Assembly (NCBI RefSeq): GCF_018320785.1
Contig: NC_054877.1
Location: 10,972,001-11,036,000, forward strand
Direction: 5' to 3'
DNA from: Cheilinus undulatus
Taxonomy: Eukaryota > Chordata > Actinopteri > Labriformes > Labridae
DNA length: 64,000 nucleotides
Position numbers and translations under genes: made by a program. The notes beneath the pieces were generated by a model. The model saw only the letters and a program-made list of their open reading frames with translations. It was not told the origin of the DNA and did no database searches. Positions 32,310-43,225 of the stretch are shown piece after piece (position 1 is the first letter of the stretch; the number at the start of each line of letters is the position of its first letter).

Positions 32310-32484
32310 TACCTTTGGCTGCAATCACAGCACTGCGTCTGTGTTGGTAGGTCTCAATCAGGCTTACACATCTGGACACTGCAATTTTACTCTTTCACTC
32401 TTCTTTGCAAAAACTGCTCAAGCTCTGACATTTTGCACAGGGGTGGGGTGTAAACAGCTCTTTTGAGTCCAGCTACAAATTCTC

Positions 32485-33068
32485 TTCTCCTTAAGATTGG
32501 AAAAAGGGGAAAGCCTTCTGGGACCCAGCCAAACTTTGGGCCCACAGAGGTCAAGAAACTCACGATCCATTGTAGAGTTAATCTGTGGTGACCATATTTT
32601 ACTTTACTTGAATAATAACCACTCTTATCAAAGCAACAAAAATGATTTTATTTATTCCTGCTGTAGTACGATAAAGCATTTTCAAAATGTAAAATCATTC
32701 TCTTAAAACAGAGTTCTCTCTTTTGGTAATGTAAACAATGTGGATGGGCACATTAAACTACACTATTTGGAAAATAATCTTAGATTTCATAGCAGACCCA
32801 CGATGTGCACAAAGGTCAGCATACCATAGAATAAAGTACAAAACTGAGAAATCTGGAAGGGAAAGATAACAAAATAACTGCAAAACAAAGGCAAAAAAAT
32901 TAGGGCACAGTTAGGCAGGAAAATGGGTGGAAAGTGGTTAAAAAGGCACAAAATGGATTATAAATGGCGAAAAGGGTTACAAGTGACAATAAAGGGCAAA
33001 AATGGGTGACTAAAGTAGTCGGAAATTAGTTGAAAATAGCAAATTTGGCTAAAAGTGACAAAAATGTT
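32485..33068 (+). mobile_element. Minisatellite-tailed composite repeat, copy 4 (exact ends)
   Basis: Bounded by the perfect 10-bp direct repeat ACAAATTCTC (32475-32484 and 33069-33078). Removing the insert and one repeat restores the continuity of the Tc1 transposase gene it interrupts. The head has GGGACCCAGCCAAACTTTGG and GGCCCACAGAGGTCA. Middle modules are ACCACTCTTATCAAAGCAAC and CAATGTGGATGGGCACATTA. The tail array is AAAGTGGTTAAAAAGGCACA-like. It has no terminal inverted repeat and no coding capacity. Confidence 0.8.
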
Positions 33069-33404
33069 ACAAATTCTCTGTTGGATCGAGGTCTGAGCTT
33101 TGACTTGGCCACTCCAGAACATACACTTTGTTGTCTTACAAACATTTCTGTGCAGCTTTCACTATCTGCTTTGGGTCATTGTCTTACTGGTAAATAATTC
33201 TTCTCCCTTCTCCGTGATTCTCCTGCAGACTGAATAAGATTGTCCTCCAGGATTTTCCTAGATTTTGCTGCATTCATTTTACCCTCCACCTTTACAAGCC
33301 TTCCAGGGCTGGCTACTGAGAAGCATCCCCACAGCATGAAAACACACCATCCCCACGGTGAAGCACAGCAGGGATGGTGTGTTTTTGTCATATTAAAACT
33401 GTAG

Positions 33405-33725
33405 TAAAGATCAGAGGTGTCAAGTAATGAAGTACAAATACTTTGTTACCTTACTTTACTAGAAATTTTGGGTATCTATACTTTACTGAAGTAATTATTT
33501 TTCAGCCTACTTTTTACTTCTACTCCTTATATTTTCAAACAATTATCTGTACTTTCTGCTCCTTACATTTTAAAAATAGCCTCGTTACTGCTATTTCATT
33601 CCAGCTTGTTTTCATTCCAGCTTGTCATTGTTCAACCCCCCCCAAGAAAAAGAGGTTTCTTCAACAGGTGAAGAACCCAGGCAACAGTTCCCGTATGCAG
33701 GGTCTCTCCCATCTCAGCTCCTGAA
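33405..33725 (+). mobile_element. Repeat fragment nested in Tc1
   Basis: Contains GGTGTCAAGTAATGAAGTAC and further AAGTA/TACTT-rich sequence. It resembles a common fish MITE end and interrupts the Tc1 sequence at 33391 and about 33760. Exact boundaries are unclear. Confidence 0.4.
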
Positions 33726-34459
33726 GCTTTTAACTCTTTTAGAGTAGTCATGGGTGTCTTGGTGGCCTCTCTCAGTAGTCTCCTTCTTGCACAATCTCTC
33801 AGTTTGTGAGGACAGCCTGATCTTGGCAGAAGTGCTTTATTCCTTAAATTTCAACTGAACTCCAGGAGGATGTTCAGTGTCTTGGATTTTTGCATCCATC
33901 CCCTGACTCAGACTTTTCAATAACCTTTTCTCTGAGTTGGATTGGAGTGTTCTTTTGTCTTTATGGTGTAATGTAGCCATGAATACTCATTAACCAGTGA
34001 CTGGGCCTTCCAGACAAATGTGTCTTTAAACTGCTGTCACTTGAGACTCAGGTGACCACCATTTCACTATTTGTGAGACAAATAGCACCAATTGTCTGGA
34101 CCTCTGTTGAATTGGATCAGCCACTTTAAAGAGGGTAAATATTTATGCAGTCACTTATTTTACATTACATCTTTTTATTTAATTAACCGTGACTGATGTA
34201 TAAAATCATTAAAAGGGTAAATCATCCAAGGGGGTGGATCATTTTTCGGTATCTTGTTTGTGCAGATTCTGGGAACAATGAGCGATTCTTCAAAGTAGTT
34301 CCTGACAAACATGTTTCAACTACTTTTCATGGACGATATACTGTAGAAGCACTCACATCAACTTAACGTCAATGTGTGTGCGAGCATGGAAACACACAAC
34401 ATGACCAAGGAGTGCACACAGACAAATACATACAGTAAAGTTACCATGGAAGAGAAAGT

Positions 34460-34640
34460 AGAGCCAGGGCTGCGTGCTAGAGCAGGGGTTAGTGCTGTCA
34501 CCTCACAGTGCTGGAAGGTTCCCGTCCCCATCAGACAGGGCATTTCCTGTGTGGAGTTTGCATGTTTTCACTGTGCGTGCACTGGTTCTCTCCAGGTTCT
34601 CTGGCTTCTTCACACAGTCCAAAGAAATGATCATTAGATT
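34460..34640 (+). mobile_element. SINE of the V-SINE type (conserved core)
   Basis: A tRNA-like start (GGGGTTAGTGCTGTCACCTC) is followed by the strongly conserved core TGTGTGGAGTTTGCATG, then GTTCTCTCCAGGTTCTCTGG and CACACAGTCCAAAGA. I place it with V-SINE-type elements from this core; subfamily not assigned. Confidence 0.6.
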
Positions 34641-34920
34641 ATAAGTTTGCACAACGAATCTCTGAACTTTTATCTTTAATTGATTTAAATGTTAAAGCCC
34701 CTGTAAAGTGAAATCCAAACTTTGTGTCTTACCACACTAGACATGTTGGAATAAGGTAAACCCGTGAAAACACTGAGATCTACATGTGACCGAATTTTGG
34801 ATTTAGACTGTTGGAAAGTTGTTCATCTCTATCTTGGTTTGGTTTTATTTCAGCAGGGCAACAGTTTGAGCCCATGACATCATCAGTCTTTGACCCCACC
34901 CCTTAACAGTACAATGATAT

Positions 34921-35107
34921 TGTCATGCTCTTGGATGGCAGGCAGTGTGAGTGGGAGAAAAAATTGCAACCAGGTGGAGGATTCATACGCAGAGGAGAAC
35001 TTTAATTTTCTGACCATCAAAACAACAACAAATATTTCCAAAAATAATAGTCCCCTGCAGAGGAAAAACAGAAAGAGTAGTCCAACATAGGGGAAAAGGC
35101 TCTCATC
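34921..35107 (-). repeat. LTR 1 of Gmr1-like tandem (truncated)
   Basis: Starts TGTCATGCTCTTGGATGGCA like the other two LTRs. After about 187 bases it jumps at the 7-base word CTCAACA into integrase-coding sequence. The remaining half of the LTR and all of RT and RNase H of copy A are deleted. Confidence 0.85.
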
Positions 35108-35200
35108 ATAGCCTCAGCTCAACAAGGCACCGAACAACATGCTTCACCTGAAGAGAACGCAGAGGATAGACATCAGGATGTCTGGTTGCATAATCACAAA

Positions 35201-35647
35201 TTACAAGAGCATATTTGCATATTTGCATCCTGAGCTACTCGTTGGTAATGGACCAATAATGTCCATGGCTATCCTCTCATAAGGAACACTCATAATGGGT
35301 AGTGGCTGCAAATAACCTCTGTCAGATTTACGGGCTGGAGCAACAACTTGACAAGCATGACATGACTTGCAGTAATCTTGAACATCTTTATACAAACAAG
35401 GCCAATAGAACCTCTGACTAACCCTGTCATATGTCTCAGCTTGTCCTAAGTGGCCAGCCCATGGAATAGTGTGTCCTAAATGAAGGATCAGTTGACGGTA
35501 GACTTTAGGGATAACTAACCTTGGTGTAGCAGTGTCAGAAAGATATAATAAATCGTTCTTTAAAATAAATGGATCTGCAGTGACTCCAGGCAACACTTTT
35601 ACACCTTCCACTGGTACTCCATCTACCTCAAAGACTTTGTCAAACAA
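35201..35647 (-). pseudogene. Copy A integrase N-terminal fragment
   Basis: 148 codons. Shows the zinc-binding HHCC region (LHLGHTIPWAGHLGQ, then CKSCHAC) and the first catalytic Asp in AMDIIGPLP. It then ends at the deletion junction with LTR 1. A 9-base duplication (CATATTTG repeated) near 35215 shifts the end. Integrase joins retroelement DNA to the host; this piece cannot. Confidence 0.85.
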
Positions 35648-35712
35648 GGGTTTTAAAGTTGAATCATTCCTTTGGATATCTCTGAAATTTTCTGGAATCT
35701 GCCACTCTGGGT

Positions 35713-36614
35713 CTATCTCTGAGCTTTTAAGATCAATACCAACAGGAATTTGAACTTTACTGGTCCCTTTGTTCTTTTCACGTCGACGTTGTCGTCTACT
35801 TTTTTTTTTACCTTGGTTCCTCCCTGCACTAGTTCATCATCAAAATTTGGTAGAGGCTCTAGACCTCTGGTCATAGATCTTGTAACCACGATACATGTAC
35901 ATGCATCTGAGGTTTGTTGAACAACACTGTCAAGAATGGGTAAATCTTCTCCCAGGATAACATCATAAGCTAGATTTTCAAGAACTCCAACAGTTAGCAA
36001 AAAGACCTGACTCTCTATCTCTAGGGTTACGTTGGCAGTAGGATACTCCTGGCTGTCACCATGAACACAAGTTACATTTACAACTTTCTCATAACTGGGA
36101 AGAACATTACCAATCAAACCTGCTTTGACTAATGTTTGATTACTGCCAGTGTCTGCTAGCGCTTTAACCTCTTTACCATTAATGGTTACATTGGTTACAT
36201 GTTTATGTTGACACAATGGCTCCTTAGATTTCATTTCATGCCCTGGTCTGGGTACTGAACTCATCTCTACAGCTTTAGGTTTCCGTAAAGGACACACTGA
36301 AGCCTTGTGACCAGATTGTTGACAATAGAAACAAATCAGTTCACCTTTTGGACGAGACATTGTAGGCCTTCTCATAACCCCGGTGTCAGTATTACTGTGG
36401 TCTGTTGGGTTGATCAGCCTGTGTCCCTCATACCTAGGCTTCATTGCAGACGCCCTCCTCTTGATAGAGTCTCGATGAGCTGCCATGTACCGTTCTGCCA
36501 AATCTGCCGCTTCCTCTCCAGTCTGTGGATTGTGCTCCTTTACCCAGGTGCGTACATCAGGCTGAAGAAGCAGCGCAGGTACTGTTCCAAAATGATGACT
36601 TCTCCCACCTGGTC
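35713..36614 (-). pseudogene. Copy A nucleocapsid and protease
   Basis: Follows the in-frame UAG (36615-36617). A SCAN-like capsid segment (WVKEHNPQTGEEAADLAERY) is followed by the zinc knuckle CFYCQQSGHKASVC and the aspartic protease motif ALADTGSNQT. The downstream V-I-L-G flap-side strand appears in YDVILGEDLP. A 2-base insertion near 36566, relative to copy B, shifts the frame just before the SCAN-like part. Confidence 0.85.
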
Positions 36615-36617
36615 CTA

Positions 36618-37520
36618 AGTGCGGCTGTCTGGACGCATCCACCTCCTGTATAACCCCTTCAGACGGTTGTAACTCTCCCGAACAGTCTCCCCGGCTGGAA
36701 CGATGGTGCTGTTGAACCTCTGCCGATACGTCTCTTCTGTAACATTGTATTTTGTCAGTACTGCTGCTTTAATGGCTGCATAAGACTCTGCCTGCTCTTC
36801 ATCCATGCATGCATATGCTTCAAGGGCCCTGCCAGTCAACAGGGTTACTACTCGGGCAGCCCACTCTTCCTGCCTCCACCCCCAGGTTCTTGCAATCCTC
36901 TCAAACCGCACAAAGAAACTCTCTGCATCTTCACCTTCTCTGAAGTCAGGGATTCTAGGTTCTGAAACCCTTGAGATTGAGGCTTGACTGGGTGGATTAC
37001 TGGGAAGCAGGGGTTGTTGTTCATACGGCTGATTAAGTTGATTTTGAATCCCTTGTGGAATGGCTGCAGGCATAAATGTTGAAGTGTTAGTTGGAATGTG
37101 AGAACGAGCAGGTGTTGGTAGAGGGTAATGTTGACTTAACTGTTCTTCTGATACCCACTCTTGTTCAGGTTTTGGTTGCACTTGATCTTTCAACTGTCTT
37201 ATTTGTTCAAACAACATCTCCTCTGTCTGCTTAGAGTGATGCATAAAGTCTCTCAGTTCATTCATGAAGTTGACATCAGTAAATTGAGTTCTTGGAGTAC
37301 TCACGGTAACCACTTTAGGTCGAACCACCGGCTCTTCGTCAACAGGCTCAGAAGCTTCAGTCATCTGGTAACTGTCCGGCTGATCTGGAAAAGACGCTGT
37401 GGCCCCTTTCTGTGAAGCATCAAAATCCATGCTTCTCTCTTCCCGGTCACTTTCATTGCCCTCCAGTTGAGCTGGGTTCTGTCTTGTGACTCGGTCTCGT
37501 CCACGTCCCACACCTTTCAT
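36618..37520 (-). pseudogene. Copy A Gag N-terminal part
   Basis: 301 codons ending at an in-frame UAG. Contains the capsid segment ESFFVRFERIARTWGW and the start of a SCAN-like fold (ESYNRLKGLYRRWMRPD). The UAG lies where the SCAN-like helix should continue, and the same stop is present in copy B. Gmr1-like Gag capsid is the proposed source of the vertebrate SCAN domain (established knowledge). Confidence 0.8.
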
Positions 37521-37585
37521 CTGGTCAACTGTCTTCTTTCTCTTTCCACTTCACAAAGGCGTACCATCCCACCACTGCCACCAAA

Positions 37586-37978
37586 TGTCATGCTCTTGGA
37601 TGGCAGGCAGTGTGAGTGGGAGAAAAAATTGCAACCAGGTGGAGGATTCATACGCAGAGGAGAACTTTAATTTTCTGACCATCAAAACAACAACAAATAT
37701 TTCCAAAAATAATAGTCCCCTGCAGAGGAAAAACAGAAAGAGTAGTCCAATATAGGGGAAAAGGCTCTCCTCATAGCCTCATCTCAACAGTGACACACAC
37801 CTTCCATGCTCTGTTACCTACAGCTCTCATCACAGCCACACTGACTGCAGGTGTGATCAATCTCACACCTGCAGCAGGTGAGAGAAAATGCAGCTCAACT
37901 AAAGAGCAAAGGGAAAACCCTATTTAAAAAGATATTTAAAGCAATACATTTTAATTAAAGAAACACAAAATTTACACA
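37586..37978 (-). repeat. LTR 2 (shared, middle)
   Basis: About 393 bp from TGTCATGCTC to TTTACACA. It serves as the 5' LTR of copy A and the 3' LTR of copy B. The exact right edge is uncertain by about 15 bases because LTR 3 also carries the following CCCCTTGTGCTT. Confidence 0.85.
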
Positions 37979-37993
37979 TCCCCTTGTGCTTAT
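37979..37993 (-). promoter_or_regulatory. Polypurine tract candidate of copy B
   Basis: On the minus strand AAGCACAAGGGGA directly precedes the LTR start TGTGTAAATT, as expected for the plus-strand primer of a retroelement. Confidence 0.5.
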
Positions 37994-38127
37994 TAATTTA
38001 ATTAATAACTAAAGTATTTTAAGGTTCCTCAAAATGAGCACTAATTTATCCAGCTATGTCACTTAAATATTAATTCATGTGCAGGAGGAATGCACACCGT
38101 CCTCCAGCACAGGCAATATCCACTAAT

Positions 38128-38460
38128 CTAGACACAGGGCCTCTCAACATTTCTCACCCCCTCTCCCTGTGGCTGACACATCTCAGGTAGTCTGGACAAA
38201 AAGTCAGCAATAAAGTTTTTCTTACCCGGACAATGCTCAATGGTGAACTGGTATGGCTGGAGGGCAAGACACCATCGCAGGATTCGGGCATTCTTGTGTT
38301 GCATTGTGTGAATCCATTTCAGGGCTCTGTGATCCGTTTGCAGTTGGAATTCTCTTCCAAGGAGATAATAACGTAGGGAATCAATGGCCCACTTAATAGC
38401 TAGTCCCTCCTTCTCAACAGTAGAATATTTCTTCTCCCGGTCAAAGAGTTTTCTACTCAC
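38128..38460 (-). pseudogene. Copy B RNase H
   Basis: 110 codons. SRKLFDREKKYSTVEKEGLA, then the QTDHRALKWI strand and CPGKKNFIADFLSRLP are the standard Ty3/gypsy RNase H signature. A small frameshift at about 38460 separates it from the RT frame (RPIL, then stop). It is the last pol domain before LTR 2. Confidence 0.88.
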
Positions 38461-38461
38461 T

Positions 38462-40651
38462 CTACAGGATGGGTCTCTCTTGGCCTGGCTCTCCCTGAGC
38501 CAGCACAGCTCCTAGTCCAACGTCTGAAGCGTCCACTTGGACAAGAAACTTCTTGTCAAAGTCTGGACTCTGTAACACAGGAGCTTGACAGATGAGAAAC
38601 TTCAAAGTCTTAAAGGCCCTCTCGGACTCCTCTGACCACAGTAATCTTGATTTACTGGATTTCTTTGTGAGGTCAGTTAATGGGGAAGCTACAGTGGCAC
38701 AATGTGGGATGAACCTTCTATACCATCCAATAAGTCCAAGGAATGATCTCAACTGCTTCTTAGTTTCAGGTCTTGGTATCATTTCTACAGCTTTCACTTT
38801 CTCTACCTGGGGTTTTATCTGTCCCTTCCCAATCAGATAACCCAGGTAACTCACCTCCTCTTGAGCCCAAGAACATTTTCTCTCATTTATGGTGAGGCCG
38901 GCATTCTGAATCTTCTCAAGGACATTTTTTAGGTGCTGAAGGCGATCCTCCCAACTTTCACTGTAAATAACAACATCGTCAAGATATGCGGCTGCAAATT
39001 TGCAGCAGTCTTGCAGAACAATGTCCATTAACCTCTGAAAGGTTGCAGGGGCCCCATGTACACCAAATGGTAGGACAGTGTAGTGGAAAAGACCTAACCC
39101 TGGAACTTGAAAGGCAGTGTATTCTTTACAGGCAGGATCCAGGGGAACCTGCCAGTATCCTTTACAAAGATCTAAGATGGTAATGTACTTTGCTTTGCCT
39201 AGTCTTTCCAAAAGTTCATCAATACGGGGCATTGGATAGGAGTCAAAACTTGAGATGCTGTTGAGTTTTCTCATGTCTGAACAGAACCGTAACTGAGGAG
39301 AATTTTTTTTCGGAACCAAAACAATTGGGTTAGACCACTCACTTTTAGATGGCTCTATGACACCCATATCTAGCATTGCTCGTACCTCTTGTTTCAGGGG
39401 TTCCACCAGTCGCTCTGGGATTCTGTAGGGTCTCAAACGTACTGGTTTGTTTTCTTTGAGCACAATTTTATGGCTAATAAGATCAGTTCTGCCAGGTTTG
39501 TCTTGAAATAATGCTGAGAAGGACTGCTTTACCTGACTCAGTTGGATTTGTTGTTCTGGGCTCAGGTGTTCTGGGACCATTTGATGGTTACTTCCTGACC
39601 TGGTTGGAGTTAGCTCAGCTTCATCAGTCTCTTCCATCTCTTCCCCCTTTACTGGGACATCTCTGATCAGCAAGACCTGCTGGCTTAAGGGCTCAGGTTC
39701 TCTCTCTCTGTACAACTTTAGAAGATTTACATGGAGGATCTGCTTTGGCTTCCGCTTATCAGGACAGAGAATTTCATATGTTACAGGTCCAACTTTCCGA
39801 GACACAGCATATGGGCCTTGCCACTTAGCAAGTAGCTTACTTGGTCCTGTAGGTAATAATATCAAGACTTTCTCTCCTGGTTTCAGATCTCTCTCTCTTG
39901 CATGTTTGTCGTACCATACCTTTTGTTTGCCCTGGCTTTCTTCCATGTGTTGCTTGGCCATCTCCCGAAAGTTTTCCAGCTTATTTCTCATTTGCAGGAT
40001 ATAGGACACTGTGCTGTGCGTTGTTGCCTCATCAGCCACCCAGTTCTCCTTGAGCATGTCCAGGGGTCCTCTGACTTGCCTGCCATAGAGTAACTCGAAA
40101 GGAGAAAAACCAGTTGATGCCTGTGGCACTTCTCGGTAGGCAAATAACAAGAAAGGCAACCATTTATCCCAATCTTTACCCGTCTCATTAATGAACTTTC
40201 TCAGCATCTGTTTCAAAGTACCATTAAATCTTTCCACAAGACCATCAGTCTCAGGATGGTAAGGAGTGGTTCTTATACCTTTGACTCCCAGCTGAGCATA
40301 CATGGCTTTCATCAGGTGAGACATGAAGTTGGTGCCCTGGTCAGTCAAGATTTCCTGTGGAATCCCGACTCTGGAGAACAGCTCAACAAGGCACCGAACG
40401 ACATGCTTCACCTGAAGAGAACGCAGAGGATAGACATCAGGATATCTGGTTGCATAATCACAAATTACAAGAGCATATTTGCATCCTGAGCTACTCGCTG
40501 GTAATGGACCAATAATGTCCATGGCTATCCTCTCATAAGGAACACTCATAATGGGTAGTGGCTGCAAATAACCTCTGTCAGATTTACAGGCTGGAGCAAC
40601 AACTTGACAAGCATGACATGACTTGCAGTAATCTTGAACATCTTTATACAA
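38462..40651 (-). pseudogene. Copy B integrase core plus reverse transcriptase (IN before RT)
   Basis: A single 729-codon frame. Zinc-finger cysteines CKSCHAC (9-15) come first. The integrase catalytic D45, D104 and E140 fit the D,D-35-E spacing. A GPY/F-type C-terminal module (KWQGPYAVSRKVGPVTYEI) sits at about 276-294. A linker follows, then RT with D494 in TILDL and YLDD at 556-559, then the thumb. Integrase therefore lies upstream of RT, as in Ty1/copia, while all domains are Ty3/gypsy in sequence. This is the Gmr1 layout. The frame starts just after a nonsense codon in the integrase finger. Confidence 0.93.
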
Positions 40652-40660
40652 ACAAGGCCA

Positions 40661-40903
40661 CTAAAACCTCTGACTAACCCTGTCATATGTCTTAGCTTGT
40701 CCTAAGTGGCCAGCCCATGGAATAGTGTGTCCTAAATGAAGGATCAGTTGACGGTAGACTTTAGGGATAACTAACCTTGGTGTAGCAGTGTCAGAAAGAT
40801 ATAATAAATCATTCTTTAAAATAAATGGATCTGCAGTGACTCCAGGCAACACTTTTACACCTCCCACTGGTACTCCATCTACCTCAAAGACTTTGTCAAA
40901 CAA
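40661..40903 (-). pseudogene. Copy B integrase N-terminal end
   Basis: 80 codons up to DRVSQRF, then TAG where copy A has a Tyr codon. This one-base change cuts integrase within its zinc finger. The His pair LHLGH and GHLGQ is intact. Confidence 0.85.
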
Positions 40904-41051
40904 GGGTTTTAAAGTTGAATCATTCCTTTGGTGATCTCTGAAATTTTCTGGAATCTGCCACTCTGGGTCTATCTCTGAGCTTTTAAGATCAATACCAACA
41001 GGAATTTGAACTTTACTGGTCCCTTTGTTCTTTTCATGTCGACGTTGTCGT

Positions 41052-41867
41052 CTACTTTTTTTTTACCTTGGTTCCTCCCTGCACTAGTTCATCATCAAAA
41101 TTTGGTAGAGGCTCTAGACCTCTGGTCATAGATCTTGTAACCACGATACATGTACATGCATCTGAGGTTTGTTGAACAACACTGTCAAGAATGGGTAAAT
41201 CTTCTCCCAGGATAACATCATAAGCTAGATTTTCAAGAACTCCAACAGTTAGCAAAAAGACCTGACTCTCTATCTCTAGGGTTACGTTGGCAGTAGGATA
41301 CTCCTGGCTGTCACCATGAACACAAGTTACATTTACAACTTTCTCATAACTGGGAAGAACATTACCAATCAAACCTGCTTTGACTAATGTTTGATTACTG
41401 CCAGTGTCTGCCAGCGCTTTAACCTCTTTACCATTAATGGTTACATTGGTTACATGTTTATGTTGACACAATGGCTCCTTAGATTTCATTTCATGCCCTG
41501 GTCTGGGTACTGAACTCATCTCTACAGCTTTAGGTTTCCATAAAGGACACACTGAAGCCTTGTGACCAGATTGTTGACAATAGAAACAAATCAGTTCACC
41601 TTTTGGACGAGACATTGTAGGCCTTCTCATAACCCCGGTGTCAGTATTACTGTGGTCTGTTGGGTTGATCAGCCTGTGTCCCTCATACCTAGGCTTCATT
41701 GCAGACGCCCCCCTCTTGATAGAGTCTCGATGAGCTGCCATGTACCGTTCTGCCAAATCTGCCGCTTCCTCTCCAGTCTGTGGATTGTGCTCCTTTACCC
41801 AGGTGCGTACATCAGGCTGAAGAACGCGCAGGTACTGTTCCAAAATGATGACTTCTCCCACCTGGTC
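41052..41867 (-). pseudogene. Copy B capsid end, zinc knuckle and protease
   Basis: 269 codons that remain in frame with Gag upstream of the shared UAG at 41868-41870. Shows IILEQYLRVLQPDVRTWV (SCAN-like), CFYCQQSGHKASVC and ALADTGSNQT. It is nearly identical to copy A and lacks A's 2-base insertion. Confidence 0.88.
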
Positions 41868-41870
41868 CTA

Positions 41871-42665
41871 AGTGCGGCTGTCTGGACGCATCCACCTCCT
41901 GTATAACCCCTTCAGACGGTTGTAACTCTCCCGAACAGTCTCCCCGGCTGGAACGATGGTGCTGCGGAACCTCTGCCGATACGTCTCTTCTGTAACATTG
42001 TATTTTGTCAGTACTGCTGCTTTAATGGCTGCATAAGACTCTGCCTGCTCTTCATCCATGCATGCATATGCTTCAAGGGCCCTTCAAGGGCAGCCCACTC
42101 TTCCTGCCTCCACCCCCAGGTTCTTGCAATCCTCTCAAACCGCACAAAGAAACTCTCTGCATCTTCACCTTCTCTGAAGTCAGGGATTCTAGGTTCTGAA
42201 ACCCTTGAGATTGAGGCTTGACTGGGTGGATTACTGGGAAGCAGGGGTTGTTGTTCATACGGCTGATTAAGTTGATTTTGAATCCCTTGTGGAATGGCTG
42301 CAGGCATAAATGTTGAAGTGTTAGTTGGAATGTGAGAACGAGCAGGTGTTGGTAGAGGGTAATGTTGACTTAACTGTTCTTCTGATACCCACTCTTGTTC
42401 AGGTTTTGGTTGCACTTGATCTTTCAACTGTCTTATTTGTTCAAACAACATCTCCTCTGTCTGCTTAGAGTGATGCATAAAGTCATCTCAGTTCTTTCAT
42501 GAAGTTGACATCAGTAAATTGAGTTCTTGGAGTACTCACGGTAACCACTTTAGGTCGAACCACCGGCTCTTCGTCAACAGGCTCAGAAGCTTCAGTCATC
42601 TGGTAACTGTCCGGCTGATCTGGAAAAGACGCTGTGGCCCCTTTCTGTGAAGCATCAAAATCCAT
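41871..42665 (-). pseudogene. Copy B Gag N-terminal part, with indels
   Basis: Same Gag as copy A, but two lesions break the frame. A roughly 20-base block around 42085 (CAGTCAACAGGGTTACTACT in A) is missing, and an inserted base lies near 42483. The start MDFDASQKGATASF is intact. Confidence 0.8.
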
Positions 42666-42802
42666 GCTTCTCTCTTCCCGGTCACTTTCATTGCCCTCCA
42701 GTTGAGCTGGGTTCTGTCTTGTGACTCGGCCTCATCCACGTCCCACACCTTTCATCCGGTCAACTGTCTTCTTTCTCTTTCCACTTCACAAAGGCGTACC
42801 AT

Positions 42803-42820
42803 CCCACCACTGCCACCAAA
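42803..42820 (-). promoter_or_regulatory. Primer-binding site candidate of copy B
   Basis: On the minus strand TTTGGTGGCAGTGGTGGG follows LTR 3 directly. Its TGGTGGCAGTGG portion fits complementarity to a tRNA 3' end (ACCA-type). The tRNA is not identified. The same sequence follows LTR 2 for copy A. Confidence 0.5.
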
Positions 42821-43211
42821 TGTCATGCTCTTGGATGGCAGGCAGTGTGAGTGGGAGAAAAAATTGCAACCAGGTGGAGGATTCATACGCAGAGGAGAAC
42901 TTTAATTTTCTGACCATCAAAACAACAACAAATATTTCAAAAAATAATAGTCCCCTGCAGAGGAAAAACAGAAAGAGTAGTCCAACATAGGGGAAAAGGC
43001 TCTCCTCATAGCCTCATCTCAACAGTGACACACACCTCCCATGCTCTGTTACCTACAGCTCTCATCACAGCCACACTGACTGCAGGTGTGATCAATCTCA
43101 CACCTGCAGCAGGTGAGAGAAAATGCAGCTCAACTAAAGAGCAAAGGGAAAACCCTATTTAAAAAGATATTTAAAGCAATACATTTTAATTAAAGAAACA
43201 CAAAATTTACA
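42821..43211 (-). repeat. LTR 3 (5' LTR of copy B)
   Basis: Differs from LTR 2 by only a few substitutions (for example TTCAAAAAATAATAG against TTCCAAAAATAATAG). Such similarity indicates recent insertion or recent exchange between LTRs. Confidence 0.85.
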
Positions 43212-43225
43212 TATCCCCTTGTGCT

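Larger units (their letters stand above)
31529..34245 (-). pseudogene. Tc1-like transposon with nested insertions
   Basis: Begins after TA with CAGTGCCTATAAAAAGTATT. The inverse subterminal sequence (with GACTGCATAAATATT) is at 34130-34245. The minus strand keeps transposase pieces: FMLWGCFSVASPGRLVKVEG (33391-33230) and, further on, VLEWPSQSSDLDP (about 33130-33085). It is broken by stops and by three later insertions (31761-32309, 32485-33068, about 33405-33725). Confidence 0.75.

Noticed and set aside
36307-36618. Plus-strand open frames opposite Gag and protease (also 41562-41906, 37161-37415)
   Set aside because: Antisense shadows of the retroelement genes.
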